Source: Dugong dugon (Eukaryota; Chordata; Mammalia; Sirenia; Dugongidae). From it: a DNA stretch of 64,000 nucleotides. Under the pieces are notes generated by a model, which saw only the letters and a program-made list of their open reading frames with translations, did not search any database and was not told the DNA's origin. Within the stretch, counting starts at the first letter, position 1; each line of letters opens with the position of its first letter. This document shows positions 11,500-24,400 of the stretch, in pieces. The DNA lies in NCBI GenBank assembly GCA_030035585.1, contig CM057469.1, positions 62,017,501 to 62,081,500 on the forward strand, read 5' to 3'. A program made the translations under genes and the position numbers.

Positions 11500-11708
11500 A
11501 TGCATGTGTAATATCAGAAGAAATGATGGAAAAACATAACATACGGTTAAAATGGAAACGTGACAAAAAACTTTATTCCAAAACAGATGATGTTATTGAA
11601 TTTACTTGTAAATGGGGATACAGGCCAACGACACCACGAGAGACTTTTCGAGCAACATGTCGGGGAGGGAAGCTGGAGTATCCCAGTTGTGAAAACTACT
11701 TTGGTTAA
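11500..11708 (+). CDS. CFH: Factor H-type terminal CCP exon, SCR20 homologue with stop
   Basis: The last coding exon follows acceptor ...TACATTCAG and ends in TAA at 11706-11708. It encodes D-A-C-V-I-S ... G-K-L-E-Y-P-S-C-E-N-Y-F-G, matching human factor H SCR20, the module that binds sialic acid/heparin and C3d and so protects host surfaces. Four cysteines are present. The W-D-G box of the human module reads R-G-G here (codon CGG at 11661-11663), so the conserved tryptophan is lost. Basic residues are abundant (for example K-W-K-R-D-K-K), in keeping with polyanion binding. The C-terminus is slightly longer than the human one. It could be CFH or a CFHR paralogue. Confidence 0.9.
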
Positions 11709-12010
11709 AATGCGTTTATATAATCAAAATATATACATATCTTGAATTTTGTATTATTAATCTAGTTCTCACAATTTTATTTTTCTAAATGTTAAGTCAT
11801 TTTTATTCATAAATTAGAATTTGCATCATATATTAAGTGAATGATGTAATTATAATCCGAGAGACCAGTATCTGATCCTAAAAACCAGCATATTAAAACT
11901 TGGCAAACCGTGATGCTATGTGTCCTGTTCCTAAAACATTCTTCACAGGAAATTAGAGGCACTCATTTCAGTGCCTGCATTGGTCTACCACTTTCCTAAA
12001 TCTCTCAAAG
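11709..12010 (+). other. 3' UTR and flank, possible poly(A) signal
   Basis: AT-rich sequence after the SCR20 stop. ATTAAA at about 11892-11897 is the best poly(A) signal before the L1 at 12011. The later AATAAA at about 12053 belongs to the L1. Confidence 0.35.
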
Positions 12011-14582
12011 TTTTTTTTATTTTTATTTTTATTGTACTTTAAATGGTTTATGGAATAAACAGTTTCTCATTAAACATTTAGTACACTATTTTTTTATGAC
12101 AATGGTTAACAAATGCACAACATGTCAACACTGTCCCTTCTCAACCTCGGGTTCCCTATTACCAGCTTTCCTGTCCCCTCCTCCCTTCTGGTTCTTGTCC
12201 CTGAACTGTTGGGCTCCATTAGTCTCATTTTGTTTTATGGGCCTCTCTGATCTTTGGCTGAATGGTGAACCTCGGGACTGACTTCATTACTGAGCTAAAA
12301 GGGTGTCCGAGGGCCATCCTCTCGGGGTTTCTCCAGTCTCTGTCAGGCCAGTAAGTCTGGTCTTTTTCTGTGAGTTAGAATTTTGTTCTATGTTTTTCTC
12401 CAGCTCTGTCCGGGACCCTCTATTGTGATCCCTGTCAGAGCAGTCAGTGGTGGTAGCCGGGCACCATCTAGTTGTACTGGACTCAGTGTGGTGGAGGCCA
12501 TGGTAGTTGTGGTCCATTAGTCCTTTGGAATAATCTTTCTCTTCTATCCTGTTTTCTTCTTTCTCCCTTGCTCCTTAAGGGGTGAGACCAGTGGAGTATC
12601 TTAGATGGCTGCCCCAGGCTTTTAAGACCCCAGACACTACTTATCAAGGTAGAATGTAGAACTTTTTCTTTATAAAGTGTGTTATGGCAATTGAGCTAGA
12701 TGTTCCCTGAGACCATGACCCCTCTGCACTCAGCCCAGCAATTCAGTCCTTTAGGGAGTTTAGATGGGTCTATGGAGCTTCCACGACCTTTCCTTGTACA
12801 AGCTGTGCTGGAGTCCCAAGTATTGTGCAAGGTCCTACCCTTCACCAAAGTTACCACTTATCTATTGTCTATTTAGTATTTCCCCTCCACCCCTCTGATC
12901 CCTCCTAACCAACAAAGATTGTTTTTGTGTGTGTGTGTGTGTGTGTAAACTTTTTCATGAGTTTTTCAATAGAAGTCTCCTAGAATATTTGTCCTTTTGT
13001 GACTAACTTATGTCACTCAGCAGAATACCCTCCAGTTTCATCCATCTTACGAGATGCTTCAAAGATACATCATTGTTCTTCATCATTGCGTAATACTCCA
13101 TTGTGTGTATGTAGCATAGTTTGTTTATCCATTCATCTGTTGATGGGCATCTAGGTTGTTTCCATGTTTTTGCTATTGTGAACAATGCTGCAGTGAACAT
13201 GGGTGTGCATATTTCTATTCATGTGACGGCTCTTATTGTTCTAGCGTATATTCCTAGGAGTAGGATTGCTGGATCGTATGGTATTTCTATTTCAGGCTTT
13301 CTAAGGAAGTGCCATATCATCTTCCAAAATGGTTGTATCAGTTTGCATTCCCACCAGCAGTGCATAAGGGTTCCAGTCTCTCCGCAGCCTCTCCAACATT
13401 GGTTATTTTCAGTGTTTTTGATTCGTGACAGTAATGTCAAGGTGAGATGGTATCTCATTGTGGTTTAAATTTGCATTTAATTTGCATTTCTCTAATGGCT
13501 AGTGATCGCAAGCATTTCCTCATGTGTCTGTTGGGCTCTTGAATGTCTTCTTTGGTGAAATACCTGCTTGTTTCCTCTGCCCATTTTTAATTGGATTATT
13601 TGTCTTTTTGTTGTAGAGGTGTTGGATTTTCTTATAGATTTTAGAGATTAGCACTTGGTCTGTGTTGTAATGTCTAAAAATTCTTTCCCAGTCTGTAGGT
13701 TCTCTTTTTATTCTTTTGGTGAAGTCTTTTGATGAACATAAGTGTTTAATTTTTAGATGATCCTAGTAATCCAGTTTATCTTCTGGAGTTTGTGTGTTGT
13801 TGGTTATGGTTTGTATCCTGTTAATGCTGTGCACTGGGGCCTCTAGCGTTGATCCTATTTTTTATACTATGAACTTTATATTTATATTTAAGTCTTTGAT
13901 GCATTTTGAATTAGTTTTCGTATATGGTGTGAGGTATGGATCTGTTTTATTTTTTTTCCAGATGGACATCCTGTTTTGCCAGCACCATTTCTTAAAATGA
14001 CTGTATTTTCTCCATTTGTTGGAGCTTGGGCCCTTGTCAAAGATCAGGTGACCATAGATGGAAAGATTTACTTCTAGCTTCTCAATTCTGTTCCAATAGT
14101 CAATGTTATCTGTCATTGTACCAGTACCAGGCTGTTTTGAACACTGTAGCTGTATGGTAGGTTCTGAGGTCAGGAAGTGTGAGTCCACCTGGTTTATTCT
14201 TCTTCTTCAATACTGCTTTACTTATTCAGGGCTTTTCCCTTTCCATATAAAGTTAATGATTAATTTTTCCATCTCTTTGAAGAATTTAGTTGGTAGTTGG
14301 ATCGGGATTGCATTGTATTTGTAAATTGCTTTGGGTAGAATTGTCATTTTCACAATGTTGAGCCTACCTATTCATGAGCATGATACGTTTTTCCATTTAT
14401 GTAGATCTCTTTGGGTTTCTTGCCGTAGTGTTTTGTAGTTGTCTTTGTATAGGTCTTTTACATCCCTGGTTAGATTTAGTCCTAAGTATTTTATTTTTTA
14501 TGGGGCTATTATGAATCTTATTGTTTTCCTGATTTCCTTTTCATGTTCTCTTTACTGCTGTATAGTAATCCAACTGATTTTT
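12011..14582 (-). mobile_element. L1 (older), 3' UTR to RT; host of a nested L1
   Basis: A minus-strand L1 starts at its 3' end (T-rich, 12011) and reads upward through the 3' UTR, the ORF2 C-terminus (antisense frames 13003-13200, 13219-13458) and RT (13862-14188, with W-Y-R-N type text broken by stops). It breaks at 'ccaactgattttt' (14570-14582) and resumes at 21422 with the same bases, so the interval between is a later insertion. A (TG)n tract lies at 12931-12947. Confidence 0.93.
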
Positions 14583-15727
14583 TTTTGTATATATTTTATT
14601 GTACGTCAGGTGAAGGCTTACAGAACAAATAGTTTCTCATGAAACAGTAGTACACATGTTGTTTTATGACATTGGTTAACAACCCCACAACATATTAACC
14701 CTCTAAATTCTCAACTTTTTTTTTTTTTTTTTGGTGAAAATACACATAGCCAAAGATACAGTGTTTCAGAAATTTCTACATACACAGTTCAGTGACACTG
14801 ACTACGCTCTTCCAATTGTGCTGTTATTCTCACTTAAGATGAAGGCTTACAGAACAAAATAGTTTCTCATTTAACAGTTACTACAAATGTTGCCCTATGA
14901 CAATGGTTAACAATCTCACAACACATCAACAGTATCCTTAGTCTTGTGTTCCCTATCACCAGCTTCCTTGTCCCCTTCCGCCTTCTGGCCCTTGTCACTG
15001 GACTTCTGTACCGCGTTAGTCTCATTTGGTTTTACAGGGCTGTCCACTCCCAGGCTGTACAGTGAACCTCGGAGATAACTTCACCACTGAGCTAAAAGGT
15101 TGTCTGGGGGCCATACTCTCGAGGTTTCGCCAGTCTCCTTTAGGCCAGTAAATCTGGTCTTTCTTTTTTGTGAGTTAGAATTATGTTCTACATCCTTCTC
15201 CAGCTCTGTCCAGAACCCTCTGTTGTGATCCTGGTCAGAGCAGTCAGTGGTGATAGCCTGGCCCCATCTAGCTGTACTGGTGTCAGTCCGGTGGAGGCCT
15301 TGGTAGCTGTGGACAATTAGTCCTTTGGACTAATCTTCTCCTTGTATCCTGTTCTCTTCATTCTCCCTTGCTCGCAAAGGGATGAGACCAGTGGAGTATT
15401 TTAGATGGCCGCTCACAGGCTTTTAAGACCCCAGACACTACTCACCAAGGTAGAATGTAGAGCATTGTCTTTATAAGCTGTGTCATGCCAATTGAGCTAG
15501 ATGTTCCCCGAGACCATGGTCCCCAGAGACCTCCGCCCAGCAACTCCGTCCCTCAGGGAGTTTGGATGTGTCTATGGGGCTTCCATGACCTTTCCTTGTA
15601 CAGGTTGTGCTAGTTTCCCCTGTATTGTGTACTGTCTCACCCTTCACCCAAGATACCACTTATATATTGCGTATTTACTATTCCACCCGCCCCCACCCCT
15701 CCCATCCCTGGTAACCAACAAAGATTG

Positions 15728-18700
15728 TTACATTTTGCGTGTGAACTTTTTCATGGGTTTTTGCAATAGAGGTCTCATACAATATTTGTCCTTTTGTGAT
15801 TGACTTATTTCACTCAGCATAATGTCCTCCAGTTTCATCCATGTTATGAGATGTTTCACAGATTCATTGTTGTTCTTTCTCGTTGCGTAGTACTCCATTG
15901 TGTGTACGTACCATAGTTTGTTTATCCATTCATCTGTTGATGGGCATCTAGGTTGTTTCCATCGTTTTGCTATTGTGAACAATGCTGCCATGAACATAGG
16001 TGTGGATATGTCTATTCGAGTAACGACTCTTATTTCTCTAGGATATATTCCTAGCAGTGGGATTGCTGGATCGAATGGTATGTCTATTTCTAGCTTTCTG
16101 AGGAAGCTCCATATCATTTTCCAAAATGGTTGTATCATTTTGCATTCCCACCAGCAGTGCATAAGAGTTCCCATCTTCCTGCAGCCCCTCCAACATTTGT
16201 TATTTCCAGTGTTTTTGATTCGTGCCAGTAATGCCAGGGTGAGACAGTATCTCACTGTGGTTTTAATTTGCATTTCTCTAATGGCTAGTGATCGCGAGCA
16301 TTTCCTCATGTGTCTGTTGGCCATTTGAATGACTTCTTTGGTGAAGTGTCTGTTCATTTCCTTTCCCCATTTTTTGACAGGATTATTTGTCTTTTTGTTG
16401 TAGAGGTGTTGGATTTTCCTGTAAATTATGGAGATTAGACCTTTGTCTGACTTGTACTGTCCAAAAATTTTTTCCCAGTCTGGAGGTTCTCTTTTTACTC
16501 TTTTGGTGAAGTCTTTTGAAGAGCATAGGTGTTTGATTTTTAGAAGATCCCACTTATCTAGGTTATCTTTTGGGGTTTGTGCATTGATGGTTATAATTTG
16601 TATCCTGTTAATGCCATGTATTGATGCCTGTAGTGTTGGTTCTATGTTTCTTCTAAAAACTTTATAGTTTTAGGCTTTATATTCAGGTCTTTGATCCATT
16701 TTGAAGTAGTTTTTGTATACAGTGTGAGGTATGGGTCCTGTTTCATTTTTTTACAAATCGATATCCAGTTTTGCCGGCACCATTTGTTAAAAAGACTGTC
16801 TTTTCCCCATTTGATGGACTTTGGGTCCTTGTCGAAGATCAGGTGACCGTAGGTAGATGGATTTACATCTGGGTTCTCAATTCTGTTCCATTGGTCAATG
16901 TATCTGTCGTTGTACCAGTACCAGGCTGTTTTGACTACTGTAGCTGTATAGTAGGTTCTGAAGTCAGGTAGTGTGAGTCCTCCAACTTTATTCTTCTTCT
17001 TCAGTAGTGCTTTACTTATTTGGGGTTTCTTCCCTTTCCATATACATTTAATGATTAGTTTTTCCATCTCTTTGAAGAATGTTGTTGGTATTTGGATCGG
17101 GATTGCGTTGTATTTGTTAATTGCTTTGGGTAGAATTGATATATTCACAATGTTGAGTCCGCCTATCCATGAGCATGGTATGTTTTTCCATTGATGTAGA
17201 TCCCTTTGGGTTTCATGCAGTAGTGTTTTATAGTTTTCTTTGTATAGGTCTTTTATATCCCTGGTCAGATTTATCCCTAAGTATTTTATCTTTTCAGGGG
17301 CTATTGAAAATGGTATTGATTTCCTGATTTCCTTTTTATCATTATCCTTACTGGTGTATAGGAATCCAACTGATTTTTGAATGTTTATCTTGTATCCTGC
17401 TACTCTACTGAATCTTTCTATTACTTCCAGTAGATTTCTCATGGAGTCTTTAGGGTTTTCTATGTATAGTGTCATATCATCTTCAAACAGGGACAGTTTA
17501 ACTTCTTCATTACCAATTTGGATGCCCTTTATTTCTTTTTCTTGCCTTTTTGCTTTAGCTAGAACTTCCAGCACAATGTTAAATAGGAGTGGTTAAAAAG
17601 GGCATCCTTGTCTTGTTCTTGTTTTCAAGGGGAATGTTTTCAGTCTCTCTCCATTAAGAATGATGTTGGCCATTGGTTTTGCATAGATGCCCTTTATTAT
17701 GTTGAGAAATTTCCCTTCTGTACCTATTTTATTGAGAGCTTTTATCAGGAATGGGTGTTGGACTTTGTCAAATGCCTTTTCTGCGTCAATTGAGATGATC
17801 ATGTGATTCTTTTCTTTCCTTTTATTTATGTGGTGGATGACGTTGATTGATTTTCTAATATTGAGCCATCCTTGCATACCTGGTATGAATCCTACTTGGT
17901 CGTGGTGTGTTATTTCTTTTGATATGATGCTGAATTCTATTGGCTAGAATTTTGTTCAGAATTTTTGCATATATATTCATGAGAGATGTTGGTCTGTAAT
18001 TTTCTTTTTTTTGACATTTTTGCCTGGTTTTGGTATCAGCGTTATGCTGGCTTCATAGAATGAATTTGGAAGTGTTGCTTCCTCTTGTATGCTCTGAAAT
18101 AGCTTTAGTAGAACTGGTACAAGCTCTTCTGGAAATGTTTTGTAGAATTCTCCAGTGAAGCCATCTGGGCCAGGGCTTTTGATTGATTGGGAGTTTTTTT
18201 TATTACCTTTTAAATCTCTTCTCTTGTTATGGGTCTGTTCAGATTTTCAACATCACTTTGTTGTAGTTTGGGTAGGCCGTGTGTTTCTAGAAATTTATCC
18301 ATTTCCTCTAGGTTTTCAAATTTGTTGGAGTATAGTTTTTCATAATATTCTGTTATAATCCTTTTTATTTCAGTTGGGTCTGCTGTAATGTCCCCCATTT
18401 CATTTCTTATTTGGGTTATTTGTGTCCTTTCCTGTTTTTCTTTTGTCAGTCTGGCCAGTGGGTTGTCGATTTTGTTGATTCTTTCAAAGAACCAGCTTTT
18501 GGTTTTGTTGATTCTTTCCATTGTTTTTCTGTTCTCTATTTCATTTATTTCTGCTCTGATATTTACTATTTCCTTTCTTTCTGTGGTTGTGGGCTTCCTT
18601 TGCTGTTCTCTTTCTATTTGTTTGAGTTCTGTAGTTAACATTTTGAGTTTGTCCCTTTCTTCTTTTTTGATATGTGCATCTATTGCTATAAATTGTCCTC

Positions 18701-19584
18701 TGAGGACTGCCTTTGCTGTGTCCCAAAGTTTTGGTATGATGTGTTTTCATTCTCATTTGATTCTAGGAATTTTTTGATTCCATCTCTGAATTCCTCTATT
18801 ACCCACTGATGTGTAAGCAGGGTGTTATTCAGTTTCCATGTAGTTGATTTTTTTTCCTTGCTCTTTCTAGTGTTAATTTCTACCTTGATGGCATTGTGGT
18901 CAGAGAAGATACTTTGAATTATCTCAAGGTTTTGGATCTTGTTGAGGATTGCTGTGTGGCCTAAGATGTGGTCAATTCTGGAGAACGTTCCATGTGCATT
19001 GGAAAAGAATGTGTACTTTGCAGCGGTTGGATGGAGTGTTCTATATATGTCTATGAGGTGAAGTTGGCTGATTGTGCCCTTAGGTCTTCTGTATCTTTGC
19101 TGAGTTTCTTCTTAGTTTTTCTGTCCTTTACTGAGAGTGGTGTGTTGAAGTCTCCTACTATTACTGTGGAACTGTCAATTTCTCTTTTCAGTGTTGTTAG
19201 AGTTTGTTTTATGTATTTTGGAGCCCTGTCATTGGGTGTGTAGATGTTTATTATGGTTATGTCGTAATGATGGATCGTCCCCGTAATCACTATATAGTGT
19301 CCTTCTTTATCTTTTATGGTAGATTTTGTTTTCAAGTCTATTTTATTTGAGATTAGAATTGCCACTCCTGCTCTTTTTTGGTAGTTGTTAGCTTGATATA
19401 TTTTTTTCCAACCTTTGAGTTTTAATAAACTCACATCTTTGTTTCTAAGGTGTGTCTCTTGTAGACAGCATATTGATGGATCCTGTTTTCTTATCCTTTC
19501 TGTCACTCTCCATCTCTGTATGGGTGCATTGTGTCCATTTACATTCAGTGTAATTATTGATAGATGTGAGTTTGTTGTTGTCAT
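15728..19584 (-). pseudogene. L1 ORF2 (endonuclease/RT), disrupted
   Basis: ORF2 encodes an apurinic-type endonuclease, reverse transcriptase and a Cys-rich C-terminus for target-primed retrotransposition. Here it is split into frames at 19051-19584 (endonuclease N-terminus, with S-I-I-T-L-N-V-N-G and Q-E-T-H), 18210-18641 (linker), 17593-17877 and 16642-17574 (RT; the catalytic box reads F-E-D-D, so both aspartates are kept) and 15728-16357 (C-terminus, with C-x2-C-W-x-type 'MHCWWECK'). Frameshifts and stops separate them, so no full-length product is possible. Confidence 0.92.
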
Positions 19585-20316
19585 TTTGTAGTGCTTTTCT
19601 TCTGGTACTGAAGTTTTCTTTGTTCTTCTTACTCTCTTGTGCTGAGTTACTTGTGTTTGTGGATTTTTTTTTCCATTTCTTTTGTTTTTGTAGGTTTTGT
19701 TTTTGCTGAGACTTTATGTTTTTCATCTTTATTTTTATGAGTTTGTTAACTTTCTTTGTGGTTACCATCAATTTTACCCTTGTCTTTCTAAGTTTGAAGC
19801 AGTCTACCTTTCCTTGGTATTGCCTTGCCTTCCTCTCCGTTAGAAGGTTATATACCTATGCTGTTTATTCCTTCTTTCATTGTTTTGATGTTGTTGCAAT
19901 CCATCGATTGATTGCTCTGATTCCCTGTTGTATTTCTTTTGGTTTTGGATTGTCCTCGAGAGTTCATTTCCTAGATTGGTATCTGGCTCGTACGATCCTC
20001 CGTCCTAGGTCCTGCCTGAGGGATGAAGCTGTTTGTCCTCAGAACGAAGAACTCCCTATAATAATTCTTGTAAGTTTGGTATGACTTTTACATATTCCGT
20101 TAGTTTCTGTTTATCTGGAAATGACCTAATTTCACCATCAAATTTGAACAAGAGTTTTGCAGGATATATTACTCTTGGCTGACAATTTTTTTTCTTTCAA
20201 GATTTTATATATGTCATCCCACTGCCTTCTTGTCTGCATGGTTTCTGCCGGATAATCTGAGCTTAGTCTTATTGTTTCTCCTCTTTATGTGACTTCTTGT
20301 TTTTCACGAGCTGCTC

Positions 20317-21123
20317 TCAGGATTCTTTTTTGTCTTTGGTTTTGGCGAGTGTGAATATTATATGCCTTGGTGATTTTCTTTTGGGGTCTCTCCTATATGG
20401 GGTTTGTTGAACTTCTTTGATTGCCAGCTTTTCATCTTTCATGATATTGGGGAATTTTTCTGTCAGCAGTTCCTCAATGATCCTCTCTGTGTTTTCTGTT
20501 TTCTCCCCCTGTTCTGGAATGCCAATCACTCGTGACTTTTTGCTTTTAATTGTGTCCCACATAACTCTCAGGGTCTCTTCATTTTTCTTTGTTCTTTTTT
20601 CTGAGTTTTCCTCAAACAGAGTTGTATCCAACTGTTTGTCTTCAGTTTCACTAAGCCTGTCTTCCACGGTTTCAAATCTGCTTCTCAGCCCTTTTATGAC
20701 ATCATCCATTTCTGAAATCTTGTTGTTTATCTTTTCGATTTTTCATTGTTGTTTTTGTATAATTTGTATTTGTGAATTTATTTTGGCATTTTGTTCCTGC
20801 ATCATCCTCCTGAATTCTTCCAAGTTTTTGTCTGTATTTTCCATGAATTTGTCTATTTTTTCCTCATGTTTGTCAGCTTTTTGCCTCAGTTCTTGGAAAA
20901 TTCCAAGTATTAGAGATTTGAATTCCCCATCAGGTACTTCTAGTGCATTTTCTTCCACAGAACAGTCATCTGGTGTTTCAATTTGGACGACTACTGGAAC
21001 CATCCTGTCTTGTTTTTGTGAATGTTTTGATATTGTTTGCTGTTTTCGGGGCATTCGGTAGATATTTCTCTCGTTTATTGATTTTAGATTTGTTTGTTTC
21101 ATCCCGGCTGCTTTGTCTCCCAC
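20317..21123 (-). pseudogene. L1 ORF1 (RNA-binding chaperone), disrupted
   Basis: Two antisense frames (20743-21123 and 20317-20709) make up an ORF1p-like protein: a charged, coiled-coil N-terminal half followed by R-x-R-F-E-x-x-E-D-R-L-S-E and the C-terminal part with N-I-M-K-D-E-K-L and P-K-R-K-S-P-R-H-I-I. ORF1p is the trimeric nucleic-acid chaperone of the L1 RNP. A break between the frames near 20710-20742 makes it non-functional. Confidence 0.88.
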
Positions 21124-21421
21124 TGGACACTCCGTGAGGCTCCTTTCTCATACCCCCGTTTGCTGGTCTCCGATAGGAGTCCAAGATGGTGGATCCACAC
21201 TGTGTTAGCTGGTAGGGGACCTCTGCCTGAACTCTCCTCGCTCACCTTTCTCTTTCAGTATTCTCTCTCCATTTGGTGCTCGTTTGAGTTCTTTATCTCT
21301 TCATTTGATGTTCTAGGGTTTCAGGATGGTTGCATTCTCTGTTTGGCTTAGTTTTTCGTATCTTTGCTGTGGAGGATGGTGTGGTGCTTCTGCCTAGACC
21401 TCCATCTTGCCAGAACCTCTC

Positions 21422-24400
21422 CCAACTGATTTTTGTATGTTTATCTTGTATCCTGCTACTCTGTTGAATCTTTCTATTAGTTCCAGTAGTTTTCTTGTGT
21501 AGTCATTAGAGTTTTCTATGTGTAGTATCATATCATCTGCAAACAGGGGTAGTTTAACTTCTTCATTATCAATTTGGATGCCCTTTATTTCTTTTTCTTG
21601 CCTTATTGCTCTAGCTAGGACTTCCAGCACAATGATAAATAGGAGTGGTTATAAAGGGCATCCTTGTCTTGTTCCTGTTCTCAAAGGGAATGTTTTCAGC
21701 CTCTCTCTCTTAAGAATGATGTTAGCTGTTGGTTTTGCATAGATGCCATTTATTATGTTGAGAAATTTCCCTTTTATACCTATTTTATTGAGAGTTTTTT
21801 ATCAGGAGTTTGCATTTGCCTTTTCTGTGTCAATTGAGGTGATTATGTGATTCTTTTCTCTCCTTTTATTTATGTGGTTGCTTATGTTGATCAATTTTCT
21901 AATGTTGATCCATCCTTGAATAGCTAGTATGAATCCTACTTGGTCACGGTGTGTTATTTTTTTATATGATGCTGAATTCTATTGGCTAGAATTATGTTGA
22001 GTATTTTTGCATCTATATTCATGAGAGATATTGGCCTGTAATTTTCTTTTTTTGAGGTATCTTTGCCTGGTTTTGGTATCAGGGTTATGCTGGCTTCATA
22101 GAATGAATTTGGAAGTGTTGCTTCATTTTCTATGTTCTGAAATAGTTTGAGTAGAACTGGTACAAGCTCTTCTATGAATGTTTGGTAGAATTATCTAGTG
22201 AAGCCATCTGGGCTAGGGCTCTTTTTGTTTGCTAGGTTTTTTTTTATTACCTTTTCAATCTCTTCTCTTGTTATGGGTCTGTTCAGATTTTCAACTACAC
22301 TTTGTGTTATTTTTGGTAGGTAATGTGTCTCTAGAAATTTATCCATTTAGTCTAGGTTTTTGAATTTGTTAGAGTTTTTCCTAACACTCTGTTATGATCT
22401 TTTGTTTCTATTGAGTCTGTTGTAATGTCCCGTTTCATTTCTTATTTGGGTTATTTGCATCATCTCCTGTTTTTCTTTTGTCAGTTTGGCCAGTGGTTTG
22501 TTGATTTTGTTGATTCTTTCAAAGAACCAACTTTTGCTTTTGTTGATTCTTTCTATTTTTCTATTCTCGATTTCTTTTATTTCTGCTCTTATCTTTATTA
22601 TTTCCTTCCTTCCAGTGGCTGTGGGCTTTTTTGCTATTCTCTTTGTATTTCTTTCAGTTCTTTAGTTAAAGTTTGGATTTTCTCCCTTTCTTCTTTTTTG
22701 ATGTGTGTATCTATTGCTATAAAATTGCTTCTGGTGACTGCCTTTGCCGTGTCCCAAAGGTTTTGGTATGAAGTATTTTTCTTCTCATTTGATTCTAGGA
22801 ATTTTTTGATTCCATCTCAGATTTCTTCTATTACCCAGTGGTTTGTAAGCAGGGTGTTAATCAGTTTCCATGTAACTGATTTTTTTCTCCTTGCTCTTTC
22901 TGTTGTAAATTTCTACCTTGGTGGTACTGTGGTCAGAGAAGATACTTTGTATTATCTCAGCATTTTGGATCTTGTTGAGGATTGCTCTGTGCCCAAGATG
23001 TGGTCTATTCTGGAGAACATTCCATGTGCATTGGAAAAGAATGTGTACTTTACAGCTGTTGGGTGGAGTGTTCTCTATATGTCTATGAGGCCAAGTTGGC
23101 TGATTGTGCCCTTTAGGTCTTCTGTATCTTCGTTGAGTTTCTTTATAGGTGTTCTGTCTTTTATCGAGTGTTAGATGTTGAAGTCTACTGTTATTGTGGA
23201 ACTGTCAGATTCTCCTTTCAGTGCTGTTTGAGTTTGGTTTATGTATTTTGGAGTCCTGTCATTGGGTGCGTAGATGATGACTATGGTTATGTCTTCATGA
23301 TGGATCTTCCCCTTAATCATATAGTGTCCTTCCTTGTCTTTTATGGTGGGTTTCATTTTAAAAGTCTATTTTATCTGAGATTAGTATTGCCACTTCTGCT
23401 TTTTTTTTTTGCTATTGTTTCATTGATATATTTTTTCCATACTTTGATTTTTAATAAGTTTATATCTTTGTTTCTAAGGTGTATTTTTTGTAGACAGCGT
23501 ATTCATGGGTCCTGGGTTTTTTTATCCATTCTGTCACTCTCCGTCTCTTTATGGGTGCATTTAGGCCATTTAAATTCAGTTTAATTATTGAGAGATGTGA
23601 GTTTATTGCTGTCAGTTTGTAGTTGTTTTTTTGTGGTGTTGATGTTTTCTTTGTTCCTCTTACTCTCTTGGGGTGAATTCCTGGTATTTGTGGATTCTCT
23701 TTTTAATTTCTTTTGCTTATTAGATTTGTTTTTGCTGAGACTTTATGTTTTTCGTGTTTATTTTGATGAGCAGGTTTGTTAACTTTCTTTCTGGTTATCT
23801 TGAAATTTACCATTCTCTTCCTAGGTTTGAACCAGTCTATTATTACTTGGTATCACCTTGCCTTCCTCTGCATTAGAAGGTTCTATACATACATCATTTA
23901 TTCCATCTCTTATTGTTCTGATGTTGTTGTCATTTACAGATTAACCTCTCTGGGTCCCTGTTGTAATTCTTTTGGTTTTGGATGTTCCTTGAGAGTTCAT
24001 TTCCTAGGTTGGCATCTATCCTGCATCCTAGATTCAGCTTGTGGTCTGATGTTCGTTGTTTTCAGATCGAAGGACTTCCTTCAATAATCCTTGTAAGGTT
24101 GGTTCGATTTTTACATAGTCCTTTCATTTTTGTTTGTGTGGAAATGTCCTAATTTCTGAATTATTTTTGAGCGAGTGTTTTGTAGCAGGTATTATTCTTT
24201 GCTGGCAATTTTTTTCTTTCAAGGTTTCATATATGTCATGCCATTGCTTTCTTGCAAGCATGGTTCCTGCTTAGTCTTATTGTTTCTGAGCTTAGTCTTA
24301 TTGTTTCTCCTCTGTATATCACTTTTTGTTTTCCTTGAGCTGCTCTCAGTTTTCTTTGTTTGACTTTGGTTTAGAGAGTGTCATTATAATATGCATTGGT

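Larger units (their letters stand above)
14583..21421 (-). mobile_element. Full-length L1 nested in an older L1
   Basis: A roughly 6.8 kb minus-strand L1 is bounded by the 13 bp direct repeat CCAACTGATTTTT (14570-14582 and 21422-21434). From right to left it has a 5' UTR (about 21130-21421), ORF1 (20317-21123), an inter-ORF spacer, ORF2 (15728-19584) and a 3' UTR. Near its 3' end a block (about 14717-14830) with a T-run and text of another L1 3' end interrupts a duplicated 3' terminus (14585-14716 versus 14835-14945). It is the least decayed L1 here but has no intact ORF2. Confidence 0.93.

Noticed and set aside
6389-11708. Calling the first gene a pseudogene outright
   Set aside because: The three exons have open frames and usable splice sites, and only substitutions (Trp to Cys, Trp to Arg) are seen, which does not prove loss of function.
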